A stretch of DNA of 36,975 nucleotides, taken from the NCBI GenBank assembly GCA_022072505.1, contig JAJVHU010000065.1, positions 1-36,975 on the forward strand, in the 5' to 3' direction. Under the pieces are notes generated by a model that saw nothing but the letters and a program-made list of their open reading frames with translations, had not been told where the DNA came from and made no database searches. Source of the DNA: Phycisphaerae bacterium. GTDB lineage: Bacteria > Planctomycetota > Phycisphaerae > UBA1845. A program made the translations under genes and the position numbers. This document shows, one piece after another, positions 24,622 through 34,143 of the stretch (positions within the stretch are counted from its first letter, which is position 1; each line of letters starts with the position of its first letter).

Positions 24622-27600
24622 ATGTCGATCCGGTTCCTTCTCGGTCGCGCCGGCAGCGGGAAGACGCGCACGTGTCTGGACGATATCCGGTCGCGGCTGG
24701 CGGCGGATCCGCTGCGTGGACCGAGGCTCGTTTTTCTGGTTCCTGAGCAGGCGAGCCTCCAGATGGAGCGTGCGATCCTCGCGTCTCCCTCGCCGGGGGC
24801 GGCGAGCCGGGCGGAAGTGTTGTCGTTCCGCCGGTTGGCGCACCGGGTTCTGGAGACCGTCGGGTCGCCGCCTCGGCGGGCGCTGTCGGAAGCCTCGAGG
24901 GCGATGGTGCTGCGCCACCTGCTCGATCGTCATCGCCCGCAATTGCGCTACTACCGCCGCGCGGCGCGGACGATCGGGCTGACGCGGGAGTTGGGGCAGA
25001 CGATCGGCGAGCTTTTGAATGAGGGGGTAACGGCGGCGGAGGCGTCGGCTGCGGCGGAGGATGCCGAGGCGGGCGGCGGGGTGTTCTCAGCGAAGATGCA
25101 TGACGTGACGCTGCTGATGCGCGCGTATCTTGCCTACCTGGGGGACCGGCGGGTCGATCCCTCGCAGCAACTTGAGTTGGCGCGGGAGGCGCTTCCGCGG
25201 TGTCCGTGGCTGGCGGGGGCCGAGGTCTGGGTGGACGGGTTCGCGTCGATGAGCGGGCAGGAGAAGCGCCTGCTGGTCGAGCTTCTGCGGATGTCAAGCG
25301 CGGCGACGTTGGCGCTGCTGTGTGATCCGGGATCGGGGCTGACGCCGGAGGAAGCGCGTGCGGGCGGGGCACGCGATCTTTTTGCGCCGACGCGAGAGAC
25401 GCTGCGGGACTGGCAGCGGCTGCTCCGCGCGGCGGGGCGGGCGCCAGGGCCGACGGTCATCCTGGATTCCTCGCCGCCGCCGCGGTTCAAGCATGCGCCG
25501 GTCCTGGCGGAGCTTGAGCGGCGTCTTTTCCGGGAGCGTCCGCCGACGACATCGGCCACTGTCGACGCGCAGGCCCGCGTTCAGGTTGTCGAGCTTCCGA
25601 GTCCCCGGCTGGAAGTCGAATACGCGGTTGCGAGCGTGATGCGCTGGGTGCGCGAGGCGGAGTCGGGGTGGCGGTTCCGCGACCTTGCGATCATCGCGCG
25701 GGATCTTGAGCGGTATGACGCTTTGTTGTCGGCGGCGCTGACCGCCCGGTCAATTCCCTTTTTCATCGATCGGCGGCGGTCGATGGCGCATCATCCGCTG
25801 ATCGAATTCGTGCGGGCGATGACGCAGTCGGCGGCGGATCCTTACCGGCTCGACGTGGTTCGGCGTCTGCTGAAAACCGGACTGACGCCGCTGAGCGAAC
25901 CCGAGGCGGATGAACTGGAGAATTACCTGATCGAGCACGGGATTGAGGGGTCGGAAGCGTGGCACGTCTCGTCGTGGCGTCACTTATCGCGCGGAGAGTC
26001 GGAGGACGACGACGATCCCGATCCGTATCAGGAGGAACGACGAGCAAGCGTCAACCGGACGCGGATCGCGCTGGCGACGTGGCTGGATCCGCTGCTGGCC
26101 TCCTCGGAAGCAGGATCCGCGCAGACGGGCGGGAGCTGGCGGACGTGGGTTCAGTCGGTGTGCCGGAGCATCGGAGCCGCGGAAAGGCTGGCGCGGTGGG
26201 CGGATGAGGACGAGCGCGGCGGACGGCTTGAGGATGCGGAGGCGCACCGCCAGGTCTGGCGCGAGGTGGAGGCGTTTCTCGAGGAGGCGGCCTTTGCGTT
26301 CGAGGATGCGGAGCTGGATGCGGCGGCGTTCAGCGACCTGATTGAAACCGGCCTGGGGACAATGACGCTCGGGCTTGCGCCGCCGATGCTCGATCAGGTG
26401 CTGGTGGGATCGATCGAGCGGAGCCGTCATCCGGACCTCAAGGGCGTGATTCTCCTGGGTTTCAACGAAGGCGTGCTGCCCGCGCGTCACGCGGAGAGCG
26501 TCATTCTCGGGGATGAGGACCGCGCCGTGCTGCGCGATCGAGGCGTGGACCTGGGTCCGCCGCGGAAGGATCGATCGCAGGATGAGCGTTTGCTGGCGTA
26601 TATCGCCCTGACGCGGGCGAGCGAGCGTGTTCTGGTCACTTACTCCGCGTCGGACGCGCAGGGACGGGAGCTTCGACCTTCGCCTTATCTTTCGGAACTG
26701 ACGCCGTATCTTCCTGAGGGGCAGGCGAGGCGCGTGGGCGACCCGCGCGAGGAACGCTTGACGTGGAACATCCTGACGACGGCGGACCTGGCGGCGGCGC
26801 TGGCCTGCGAGATGCGCGCGCGTCCGTCGGCGGGGGAGGATGACGCGGTCGTGCGCGGGACGTGGAACGCGCTTTATGCGGGTCTGCGGGGGCGCGGAGA
26901 CGCCGGGGCGCGCCTTCGGCGGGCGTTCGAGCGACTGTCCGCCCCGCCGAAGGAAGCGCTGTCGGGGGGCGTTGCGGCGCGCCTGCGGGGTCAGCCGCTT
27001 CGGACGAGCGTCAGCGCGCTGGAGAGTTACGCGGCGTGTCCGTTTCAGCACTTCGCGCGGTTCGATCTGGGGCTGCGCGATCGCCCCGAGGCGAGGCTTG
27101 CCGCCGTCGACATCGGGCGACTGCATCATGCGGTCCTGGAGGACTTCATCCGGACGCTCGGGGATGAAGACCGGGGATTTTCCGGGTTGTCGGAGGAGCA
27201 GATCGAGTCCGGGTTAAGCGCAAGCGCGGCGCGGGTCGCAGGACGGCTGGAAGCCGCGCTGACGCAGACGACCTCGAGAGACGCCTACCTCGTCCGGCGG
27301 ATGCAGGAGCATCTCAGGCCCGCGCTTCGCGGGCAGAGCGCCTTGTTTTCCGCAGGGGGCGCGCGTCCCCGGCGCGCGGAGGCCGCTTTCGGTCGAGGCG
27401 GAGCGGGGAACATGCCCGCGCTCGTTCTGACGACTCCGGCTGGACGGACGGTCCTGCTGCGCGGGAACATCGACCGCGTGGACCTGGCGGAGTGGGCGGA
27501 CGAGACGCTGGGCATCGTCGTGGATTACAAATCCGACGGGCGGGCGCTGAAATTCGACGCGGTGTATCACGGACTCTCGCTGCAACTGCTGGCGTACCTT

Positions 27601-28131
27601 TGCGCGCTTCAGGAGCACGGGGCGACGCTCGCGGGGCGTCCGGTGCAGCCGCTCGCGGCGTTGTACGTCGGTCTGCGGCCGTCATACCGGCGGGTCGATC
27701 ACCCCTCGGACGCGGCGGTGGAGAGGACGCCGCCGGGAGCATCAAAAGCGCGAGGGCTGATCGACTTCGGACGCTTTGAAGCGCTGGCGCCATCCGAAGA
27801 CGCTTCGCGGTTCTACCAGGTGACGGTGCGGAAGGATGGCGCGCCGGGGGCGCAGGATCGGAATGATGCGGTCCCGTCGCAGGACTTTCGATCGCTGCTG
27901 GAGCTGACAAAGCGACGGATCGGGGAGCTGGCGGACCGGATGATCGACGGGGGCGTCGAGGTGGAGCCGAGGCGGCTGGGACCGTGGTCGCCGTGCCGGT
28001 GGTGTGCGTATCCGTCGGTGTGCGGGTTCGAGAGCGGCGCGGGCCCGACCGTCGTCCTGGAGCCGCTGCGGCGGACCGACGTGTTGGAACGAATCCGCGG
28101 GCATGTCCGAGACGAGGCCGGGGCGGAATGA
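24622..28131 (+). CDS. addB: ATP-dependent nuclease/helicase subunit AddB
   Basis: Part of AddAB, which resects double-strand DNA ends for RecA-dependent repair. From ATG 24622 the protein is 1169 aa, close to Bacillus AddB. The N-terminal Walker A is LLGRAGSGKT (8-15). The nuclease domain near the C-terminus has VVDYKSDGR (Asp968, Lys970). The four iron-sulfur cysteines are present at 806 (YAACPFQHF) and at 1125, 1128 and 1134 (CRWCAYPSVC), matching the known AddB spacing. It is predicted to be active. addA is not in the window. The start was chosen because MSIRFLLGRAGSG is the family opening; an open frame extends upstream without homology. Confidence 0.93.
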   Translation: MSIRFLLGRAGSGKTRTCLDDIRSRLAADPLRGPRLVFLVPEQASLQMERAILASPSPGAASRAEVLSFRRLAHRVLETVGSPPRRALSEASRAMVLRHLLDRHRPQLRYYRRAARTIGLTRELGQTIGELLNEGVTAAEASAAAEDAEAGGGVFSAKMHDVTLLMRAYLAYLGDRRVDPSQQLELAREALPRCPWLAGAEVWVDGFASMSGQEKRLLVELLRMSSAATLALLCDPGSGLTPEEARAGGARDLFAPTRETLRDWQRLLRAAGRAPGPTVILDSSPPPRFKHAPVLAELERRLFRERPPTTSATVDAQARVQVVELPSPRLEVEYAVASVMRWVREAESGWRFRDLAIIARDLERYDALLSAALTARSIPFFIDRRRSMAHHPLIEFVRAMTQSAADPYRLDVVRRLLKTGLTPLSEPEADELENYLIEHGIEGSEAWHVSSWRHLSRGESEDDDDPDPYQEERRASVNRTRIALATWLDPLLASSEAGSAQTGGSWRTWVQSVCRSIGAAERLARWADEDERGGRLEDAEAHRQVWREVEAFLEEAAFAFEDAELDAAAFSDLIETGLGTMTLGLAPPMLDQVLVGSIERSRHPDLKGVILLGFNEGVLPARHAESVILGDEDRAVLRDRGVDLGPPRKDRSQDERLLAYIALTRASERVLVTYSASDAQGRELRPSPYLSELTPYLPEGQARRVGDPREERLTWNILTTADLAAALACEMRARPSAGEDDAVVRGTWNALYAGLRGRGDAGARLRRAFERLSAPPKEALSGGVAARLRGQPLRTSVSALESYAACPFQHFARFDLGLRDRPEARLAAVDIGRLHHAVLEDFIRTLGDEDRGFSGLSEEQIESGLSASAARVAGRLEAALTQTTSRDAYLVRRMQEHLRPALRGQSALFSAGGARPRRAEAAFGRGGAGNMPALVLTTPAGRTVLLRGNIDRVDLAEWADETLGIVVDYKSDGRALKFDAVYHGLSLQLLAYLCALQEHGATLAGRPVQPLAALYVGLRPSYRRVDHPSDAAVERTPPGASKARGLIDFGRFEALAPSEDASRFYQVTVRKDGAPGAQDRNDAVPSQDFRSLLELTKRRIGELADRMIDGGVEVEPRRLGPWSPCRWCAYPSVCGFESGAGPTVVLEPLRRTDVLERIRGHVRDEAGAE

Positions 28132-28182
28132 TCGTCGCGGATTTCAGTAGCCCGCGTCCGCAATCCGCCGCATAATGCGGTG

Positions 28183-28974
28183 ATGGGCGTACGCATCCTT
28201 TGTGTCGGCGACGTGGTCGGGGATCCCGGACGAAGCATCCTTCAGCGCGGTCTGGAGACGCTGGTCCCGCGCCACGGAATTGATTGCGTCATCGTCAACG
28301 CCGAGAATGCGGCGGGCGGGTCGGGGTTGACGGCGTCGATCCACGATCGGCTGCTGAAGCTCGGGGCGAACCTCCTGACGCTCGGAGATCACATCTACCG
28401 GCGGAAGGAGATCATCCCCGTGCTGGAGCAGTCGTCGTGCGCGGTGCGCAGCGCCAACCTTCCGAAGTCCGCGCCGGGTCGGGAGTTCGCGGTTCATCAC
28501 ACGGCGACGCACGTTCCCGTCGCGGTGATTTCGCTGCTGGGTCGGTTGTACATGAAGCTCCAGGTGGACTGTCCGTTCCGGGCGGCGGACCGGGTTCTGG
28601 CGGCGATCCCGCGCGAGGTGCGGATCGTGGTGGTGGATTTTCACGCCGAGGCGACCAGCGAGAAGGTGGCGATGGGGTGGCACCTGGACGGGCGGGTGAG
28701 CGTGCTTTTCGGGACGCACACCCACGTGCCGACGGCGGACGAACGCGTGCTGCCGAAGGGGACGGCCTACGTGACGGACGTGGGGATGACCGGACCTTAT
28801 GACTCCGTGCTGGGACGACGGAAGGACCGGGTGCTGTCCGTGATGCTCAACGGCGTGCCGCAGACGTTCGACGTGGCGGAGGGCGACGTGCGGATGTGCG
28901 GCGTGCTCGCGGACGTGGACGCGGCGACAGGGCGTGCGACGGCGATCGAGCGAGTGTGCTTCAAAGAGGGGTGA
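28183..28974 (+). CDS. ymdB: YmdB-family metallophosphoesterase (TIGR00282)
   Basis: A cytosolic phosphodiesterase related to Bacillus YmdB, which hydrolyses 2',3'-cyclic nucleotides and affects biofilm gene expression. About 263 aa. Metal-binding motifs are GDVVGDPGR near the start, VNAENAAGGSG, LGDHIYRRKE (GNH-like), VDFHAEATSEK and FGTHTHVPTAD. The start is ATG 28183; a GTG directly before it at 28180 is equally possible. It lies 51 bp after addB and 35 bp before tyrS, probably in the same transcript. Confidence 0.92.
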   Translation: MGVRILCVGDVVGDPGRSILQRGLETLVPRHGIDCVIVNAENAAGGSGLTASIHDRLLKLGANLLTLGDHIYRRKEIIPVLEQSSCAVRSANLPKSAPGREFAVHHTATHVPVAVISLLGRLYMKLQVDCPFRAADRVLAAIPREVRIVVVDFHAEATSEKVAMGWHLDGRVSVLFGTHTHVPTADERVLPKGTAYVTDVGMTGPYDSVLGRRKDRVLSVMLNGVPQTFDVAEGDVRMCGVLADVDAATGRATAIERVCFKEG

Positions 28975-29009
28975 GGGGGTCGGGCGTGGGGGGCGGCGTC
29001 GCAGCGGGT

Positions 29010-30230
29010 ATGACAAAGAGCGTGGACGAACAACTCGCGGTGCTGGCGGGGGGCGCGGACAGCGTTTACAGCGCGGAGGAGCTGAAAGCGAGGCTGGCCG
29101 CCGGGCGTCCGCTGCGCGCCAAGCTGGGGATGGACCCGACCGCGCCGGACCTGACGCTGGGACACACCGTCGTCCTGCGGAAGCTCCGGCAGTTTCAGGA
29201 TCTCGGGCACACGGCGGTGCTGATCATCGGGGATTACACGGCGATGATCGGCGACCCGACCGGGAAGTCGAAGACGCGCCCGATGCTGTCCGCCGAGCAG
29301 ATCCGGGTGAACGCGGAGACGTATTTTCAGCAGGCCGGCAAGGTGCTGGACCTGCGCCCGGAGAAGCTCGAGGTCCGTTACAACAGTGAGTGGCTGGCGA
29401 AGCTGACGTTCGCCGACGTGGTCAGGCTGATGAGCAGCATGACCACGGCGCGGATGCTGGAGCGGGACACGTTCGCGAAGCGCATCGCCGAGGGTCGGGA
29501 GATCTACCTGCACGAATTGTTGTACCCGATCATGCAGGCGTACGACAGCGTGAGGATCCGCAGCGACGTCGAACTGGGCGGGACGGATCAGACGTTCAAC
29601 AATCTCTGCGGGCGCGATCTTCAGCGTCTGCACGACCAGCCTCCGCAGATCGTTATCGTCATGCCGATCCTGATCGGGACGGACGGGACGCAGAAGATGA
29701 GCAAGTCGCTGGGGAACTACGTCGCGGTGACGGACCCTCCGGGCGAGATGTTCGGCAAGGTGATGAGCATCCCGGACGCCCTGATGCGGAACTGGTTCGA
29801 GTTATGCACGGACGCCGGCGCGGAGGAGATCGCCGCCCTGGTGGATCCGCAGAAGACGCATCCGCGTCAGGCGAAAGAGACGCTGGCGCGGCGCATCATC
29901 ACGACGTATCACGATGCGGAGGCCGCGAACGCCGCCGCCGCGGAGTTCGCCCGCGTTCACGGCGGAGGCGGAGGCGGGCTGCCGGACGACATGCCGGTCG
30001 TGGCCCTGGACGGTAAGCTGACGCCCGAGGGGCGGATCGCGCCGGCGGAGTTGCTGCGGGCGTGCGGGATGGCGGAGACCAACAGCGAGGCCCGCCGGGC
30101 GATCGACGAAGGCGGCGTGCGCATCAACGGCGAGGTTCTGAAGGATTCCTGGGCGCCGCTGGCGATGAAGACGGGGGACGTGATTCAACGGGGGCGGCGC
30201 AAGTTCGCGCGGATCAGGCTTCCTGAATGA
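29010..30230 (+). CDS. tyrS: Tyrosyl-tRNA synthetase
   Basis: Charges tRNA(Tyr) with tyrosine. The 406-aa protein has the class I HIGH-like motif TLGHT (about 49-53), GDYTAMIGDPTGKS, the tyrosine-site motif ELGGTDQTFN and KMSKS (229-233). A C-terminal S4 RNA-binding domain contains SEARRAIDEGGVRINGE. The ATG at 29010 was chosen because upstream frame sequence has no homology and lies over the preceding gene. The stop overlaps the yggS start by 4 bp. A glycine run (GGGGGG near 315) precedes the S4 domain. Confidence 0.95.
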   Translation: MTKSVDEQLAVLAGGADSVYSAEELKARLAAGRPLRAKLGMDPTAPDLTLGHTVVLRKLRQFQDLGHTAVLIIGDYTAMIGDPTGKSKTRPMLSAEQIRVNAETYFQQAGKVLDLRPEKLEVRYNSEWLAKLTFADVVRLMSSMTTARMLERDTFAKRIAEGREIYLHELLYPIMQAYDSVRIRSDVELGGTDQTFNNLCGRDLQRLHDQPPQIVIVMPILIGTDGTQKMSKSLGNYVAVTDPPGEMFGKVMSIPDALMRNWFELCTDAGAEEIAALVDPQKTHPRQAKETLARRIITTYHDAEAANAAAAEFARVHGGGGGGLPDDMPVVALDGKLTPEGRIAPAELLRACGMAETNSEARRAIDEGGVRINGEVLKDSWAPLAMKTGDVIQRGRRKFARIRLPE

Positions 30231-31015
30231 GACGCCCGCTGCAGGACAATCTGAAACGGGTGCGGGAGCGGATCGAGGAGGCCTGCGCCCGCGCCCGCCG
30301 GTCCGCGTCCGGCGTGCGCCTGATCGCCGTCACGAAATACATCAGCCTCGACGTCATCCGCAGTCTCGTCGAACTCGGGGTCGAGGATTTCGGCGAGAGC
30401 CGTCCTCAGGAACTGGTCAAACGCGCGGCGGCGACGCGGGAGTGGCTGGGGCGGCGGCGGCGTCCGGACGGTCGGCCGCCCGAGCCCGAGCCGCGGTGGC
30501 ACCTGATCGGTCCGTTGCAGCGCAACAAGGTGAACAAGGTGCTTCCGTGGGTCTCGCTGATTCACTCGGTGGACACGCTGCGCCTCGCGGAGGAGATCGA
30601 CGCGCAAAGCGCGAAGGGGGGCGCGGCGACGCCCATCCTGCTGGAGATCAACGCGACCGGCGAGACCAACCGACACGGCATCGCCTTCGCCGCCGCTCCG
30701 CACGTGGCGGAAGTCCTGTCGTCGCTGAAGCATCTTCGGTTGCTGGGGATGATGGCGATGGGGCCCAACACCACGGACGCCGACGCGATCCGACGCGTGT
30801 TCGACCGCGTCGTGGAGCTGTTTCAGGAGATCCGGGCGAAGCGGGGGGGCGGCGAGGACTTCCGGGTGCTGTCGATGGGCATGAGCGGCGACTTCGAGAT
30901 CGCGATCGAATCCGGAGCGACGCACGTCCGCGTCGGCAGCGCGCTGTTTGAGGGGCTGGCGCTTCCCGCGACGGCGGAGCGTCAAGCCGCCGACCCGGCG
31001 CAGTGGGCGTCATGA
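30227..31015 (+). CDS. yggS: YggS/PLPBP-family pyridoxal phosphate homeostasis protein
   Basis: A PLP-binding single-domain protein of the alanine-racemase barrel fold, involved in vitamin B6 and amino-acid homeostasis rather than catalysis. 262 aa. The PLP lysine is in AVTKYIS (Lys37). Further family blocks are FGESRPQEL, WHLIGPLQRNKV, MAMGPNTTDADAIRRVF and LSMGMSGDFEIAIESGAT near the phosphate site. An Arg/Pro-rich loop (about 74-90) before WHLIG is slightly longer than usual. ATGA overlaps join it to tyrS upstream and to the phosphodiesterase gene downstream. Confidence 0.93.
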   Translation: MRRPLQDNLKRVRERIEEACARARRSASGVRLIAVTKYISLDVIRSLVELGVEDFGESRPQELVKRAAATREWLGRRRRPDGRPPEPEPRWHLIGPLQRNKVNKVLPWVSLIHSVDTLRLAEEIDAQSAKGGAATPILLEINATGETNRHGIAFAAAPHVAEVLSSLKHLRLLGMMAMGPNTTDADAIRRVFDRVVELFQEIRAKRGGGEDFRVLSMGMSGDFEIAIESGATHVRVGSALFEGLALPATAERQAADPAQWAS

Positions 31016-32520
31016 CGACCGAACATCTCATTGTTTTTTCCCTGCCCGGACTGCGCGTCGCCGACGTGGACGCCTCGACGACGCCGACGCTGCGCCGCTG
31101 GGCGAAGTCCGGCGGCGTCGCCGAGCTGGCGCCGACGTTCCCGTGCGTGACGTCGCCCGTTCAAGCGTCAATGCTGACCGGCGCGACGCCGCGCGAACAC
31201 GGGGTCGTCGGCAACGGTTTTTATCACCGCGAACGCGACGAGGTCGAGTTCTGGGTGGCTCATCACGACGTCGTCGCCGGCGAGCCGGTCTGGGACGCGA
31301 TGAAGCGCCGCCGGCCGGACTTCACCACCGCGGTCTGGCACTACCAGAACATCAAGGGGGCGACGGCCGACTTCATCGTCACGCCCGCGCCGATCCACGA
31401 ACCGGACGGGACGACGAGGCTCTGGTGCTACTCGAAGCCGGACGGGTTTTACGCGGAGCTGCTGGCGGATATCGGGCACTTTCCGCTCCAGCATTACTGG
31501 GGTCCGCTTTCCAACATGGAGTCGACGCGGTGGATTCTTCACGGGGCGCGCCGGCTCATCGAGCGGCACGCGCCGAACCTGCACCTGATTTACCTCCCGC
31601 ACCTGGACTACGCGGCGCAGAAGTTCGGTCCGGACAGTCCGCAGGCCCGGACGGCGCTCGTCGAGCTGGACGCGGAGCTGGCGTCGTTTGCGGAATTCGT
31701 CGGGTCGTCGCGGATCGGCGCGACCGCGGCGTTTCTCGTCGCGGGGGAGTACGCGATGACCGCCGTGTCCGGGGTCGTCCACCCGAACCGCCTGCTCCGA
31801 CAGGCCGGTCTGCTCGCCGTGCGCGAGGAAGGCGGCGCGGAGCACGTGGACCTTGTCGCCAGCCGGGCATTCGCGATGGTCGATCATCAGTTCGCCCACG
31901 TGTACGTGAAATCGTCGAGCGCTTCCGCGGCGGACCCGCGCTCGGCGGCCGGCGGCGGCGCGGCGCAAAGCCGCGGGGGCGGAGCAGGGTGGGGGAACAC
32001 CGGCGGCTCGGAACGAGACCACGCCGGCGAAACGGGGCGAATCCATCCCGCCGACGCCGCTTCGGAATCCGACATCGAGCGCGTCGCGGAGGTCTTCCGC
32101 GGCGTGGCGGGCGTTGCGGGCGTCTACGCCGGGCGGCGGCGCGCCGACATCGGTCTGGATCATCCGCGCAGCGGCGAGATCGTGCTCGTCGCGCGCGAGG
32201 AATCCTGGTTCGCTTATCCCTGGTGGCTGGACGACCGCGCCGCGCCCGCCTTCGCCCGCACCGTGGACATCCACCGCAAACCGGGCTACGACCCGGTCGA
32301 GCTTTTCTTCGACCCGGCGACGCGAGGCATCCCGCTCGACGCGACGCTCGTCAAAGGTTCGCACGGCGCCCCGGCTTCGTCCGCGCGCCAGCGCTCCGCG
32401 CTGATCCTGTCATCCGCCCCCCCCGACGGAGTCAACTTCAACAACCCGCTCCGCGACATCGACGTGAAGGGCCTCATTCTCGCGTTGCTCTCGGATGAGG
32501 GCTCGCGCGGATCACGCTGA
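31012..32520 (+). CDS. Alkaline phosphatase/nucleotide pyrophosphatase superfamily protein
   Basis: A member of the type I phosphodiesterase/nucleotide pyrophosphatase family, about 502 aa from ATG 31012, which overlaps the yggS stop. The catalytic Thr is in FPCVTSPVQASMLTG (Thr47), followed by REHGVVGNGFY. The usual SDHGM metal motif is replaced by AGEYAMT, a variant that occurs in a subgroup of this family with EYG at that position. DHQFAHVYV lies downstream. Residues about 301-350 are a Gly/Ala/Ser-rich, low-complexity insertion. There is no signal peptide, so it is probably cytosolic. Substrate unknown. Confidence 0.85.
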   Translation: MTTEHLIVFSLPGLRVADVDASTTPTLRRWAKSGGVAELAPTFPCVTSPVQASMLTGATPREHGVVGNGFYHRERDEVEFWVAHHDVVAGEPVWDAMKRRRPDFTTAVWHYQNIKGATADFIVTPAPIHEPDGTTRLWCYSKPDGFYAELLADIGHFPLQHYWGPLSNMESTRWILHGARRLIERHAPNLHLIYLPHLDYAAQKFGPDSPQARTALVELDAELASFAEFVGSSRIGATAAFLVAGEYAMTAVSGVVHPNRLLRQAGLLAVREEGGAEHVDLVASRAFAMVDHQFAHVYVKSSSASAADPRSAAGGGAAQSRGGGAGWGNTGGSERDHAGETGRIHPADAASESDIERVAEVFRGVAGVAGVYAGRRRADIGLDHPRSGEIVLVAREESWFAYPWWLDDRAAPAFARTVDIHRKPGYDPVELFFDPATRGIPLDATLVKGSHGAPASSARQRSALILSSAPPDGVNFNNPLRDIDVKGLILALLSDEGSRGSR

Positions 32521-32566
32521 GCCGGGCGCGTGTGCCACGGCTCTGTGAGCTTGCTATTACCCACAT

Positions 32567-33055
32567 CTATTGGTGCTCCCGGGCGAGTTCAGCGCCGAGG
32601 AGGATAAATGGGAAGGCCCGCCATCCCTTCCAAGCGCGGAGCCAGCCGAGCTTGCCGTCGGATTTGCGGCCCAGGTGGCCGCCGAGCAAGCCGATGCCGC
32701 GCCGGAATTCCTTCACCGTCAGCGTCGCGGCTTGTTGCTTCAGGTGCGCCGCCATCACCCGCACCCTCGGCGGATCGAGGTATTCCTGCGCCGGCGCATC
32801 GGGAGCGTCCTCGACGACGTATTTGAGTTGCAGCAGCCACACGGCCATGACACTCAGCAAGCCGATCAGCGGCTCCAGCCGATCGGTGTGTTCCAGCCGC
32901 CGCATTTCGACCTGACAGCCGGTCTTCTCGCATTTGTGGAATTCCTCGATCATCCAGCGCAGCGCGTAGCCCCGCGAAGCCAGCTCCAACTCCTCGTCCG
33001 TCTCGCAGGGCAGCGTGGTCAGCAGAATCCACTCCAACCCCTCGACGCCCGGGGG
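32567..33055 (-). pseudogene. C-terminal fragment of IS4-family transposase
   Basis: Contains LEWILLTTLPCETDEELEL, then GYALRWMIEEFHKCEKTGC with the catalytic Glu of the IS4-type Y...R...E...K signature. RLEPLIGLLSVMAVWLLQLK and GIGLLGGHLGRKSDG follow to the usual end. The upstream two-thirds with the two catalytic Asp residues are missing. The open frame continues to 33235 with sequence unrelated to the family. An inactive relic. Confidence 0.85.
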
Positions 33056-33429
33056 CCGGTCCACTCCAGCATGGCCGGAAGGCGGGACGGCGTGGATACC
33101 TGGCTGCTCATGGCTCGGATCGTAGCGATGCCTGCTCACGGGTAGAGGGTAAGGCTTGGAGCGGGTGGGGGTTACGCCTCCCGCTCCATCAACGCGGTAT
33201 GGGGGGCGCCCACGCGGCGAAGACCCCTTGTTCACCGCAAGACATGCGGCAAATAGCGTGCCCTTGCGGGCACAAACAGGGCCGGCTGCTGGGCCGTGTC
33301 AGCGGGTCAACCTCCGGCCGGTGAATGAGCGGCGGCGGCCGGAGCACCAGCTACCGGCTTGGCGAGGCGGAGAACTTCGAGGTGTCTGAATCGAAGATCA
33401 ACGCCCATCCGCCGTGAAACCGTGGAGGG

Positions 33430-33622
33430 AATCGGGGTGACAGGATTTCGCTTCACGCTTCGCATTCGCGGCGCCTTTGCTTCGCTGCGGCGTGGACCTC
33501 CGATGCGTTCTCGTCCGCCTTTGGCGGACTCGCCCGCGGTCGTAGGTTCAAACTTCAACGGGAAACCAATGAACAAGGGCGACCCGATGGGCCGCCCTTT
33601 TCATTGAGTCGGGGTGACAGAA
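33430..33622. other. Scattered tRNA-like fragments
   Basis: Bases 33434-33450 (TCGGGGTGACAGGATTT) read on the minus strand as the 3' end of a tRNA (AAATCCTGTCACCCCGA). Bases 33535-33553 (GGTCGTAGGTTCAAA) look like the plus-strand T-arm. Bases 33607-33621 repeat the TCGGGGTGACAG end. None can be folded into a complete tRNA. The rest of 33056-33433 and 33622-33879 shows no gene I can support. Confidence 0.4.
33575..33602 (+). terminator. Rho-independent terminator-like hairpin
   Basis: AGGGCGACCC, a short loop and GGGCCGCCCT form a GC-rich stem followed by TTTT on the plus strand. No gene precedes it directly, only the tRNA-like T-arm fragment. It may be the leftover terminator of a lost tRNA. 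Confidence 0.6.
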
Positions 33623-33879
33623 CTCCAGTTGAACTTTTTGCCGAGGGGATACGGGCCTGGGAGCCTGGAATGAGGCTCTTGCTGGCCGTGAAACGGTGAA
33701 AGCGACTCACGGAGTCCCGACAGCAATCGGGACCCTTGATTGCGCATCGATGCAGGCCCTCCGACTGCATCGCCCTTGTGACACCAAACTTGATGCGGCA
33801 CATCGGCAGCGGGGCGAACTGCTATCTCACACAAGATGAGACAGCAGCGACTCAAGCCTGTCGAGACATTTCTGACCGG

Positions 33880-34131
33880 TCATTCGGGCAGTACTGCCTT
33901 GGGGTCGAGTCCCTCAGCCTTGATGAGCGCCTGGAATTCCTCAAGGCACTCGGGACATACCTGGAGGTGCTGCGCCACCTGTCGGAGCTGCTCGCTCCGT
34001 GCGGAGCGAGCTCGGACCGCTTCGAGATAGCCTGCGACACGGTTCAGCACTTCCGCACAGTCGATCTCCTGGCACTCCGTGTCTTGGATGAGCCGTGCCA
34101 GGTCAGTGAGATTCTTGTCGGACGGATACAT
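33880..34131 (-). CDS. Zinc anti-sigma-factor-like protein (ZAS)
   Basis: An 83-aa soluble protein. A helical N-terminus leads to HLQVCPECLEEFQAL, which matches the HxxxCxxC zinc motif of ZAS anti-sigma factors. These hold ECF sigma factors inactive, often until thiol oxidation. It starts 12 bp after the sigma gene stop on the same strand, the usual sigma/anti-sigma order. There is no membrane segment, so it would be a cytosolic sensor. Confidence 0.78.
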   Translation of the reverse strand: MYPSDKNLTDLARLIQDTECQEIDCAEVLNRVAGYLEAVRARSARSEQLRQVAQHLQVCPECLEEFQALIKAEGLDPKAVLPE

Positions 34132-34143
34132 TCTCGATTCCTG

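Noticed and set aside
24227..25372. A 381-codon minus-strand frame over the start of addB
   Set aside because: Pro/Ser/Arg-rich low-complexity shadow. Plus-strand AddB motifs are intact here.
30948..32498. A 516-codon plus-strand frame overlapping the phosphodiesterase gene
   Set aside because: Arg/Gly-rich out-of-frame shadow. The true frame has the catalytic Thr motif and the ATGA coupling.
33430..33622. A complete tRNA gene
   Set aside because: I could not form an acceptor stem, D-arm and anticodon arm around either T-arm-like piece on either strand.
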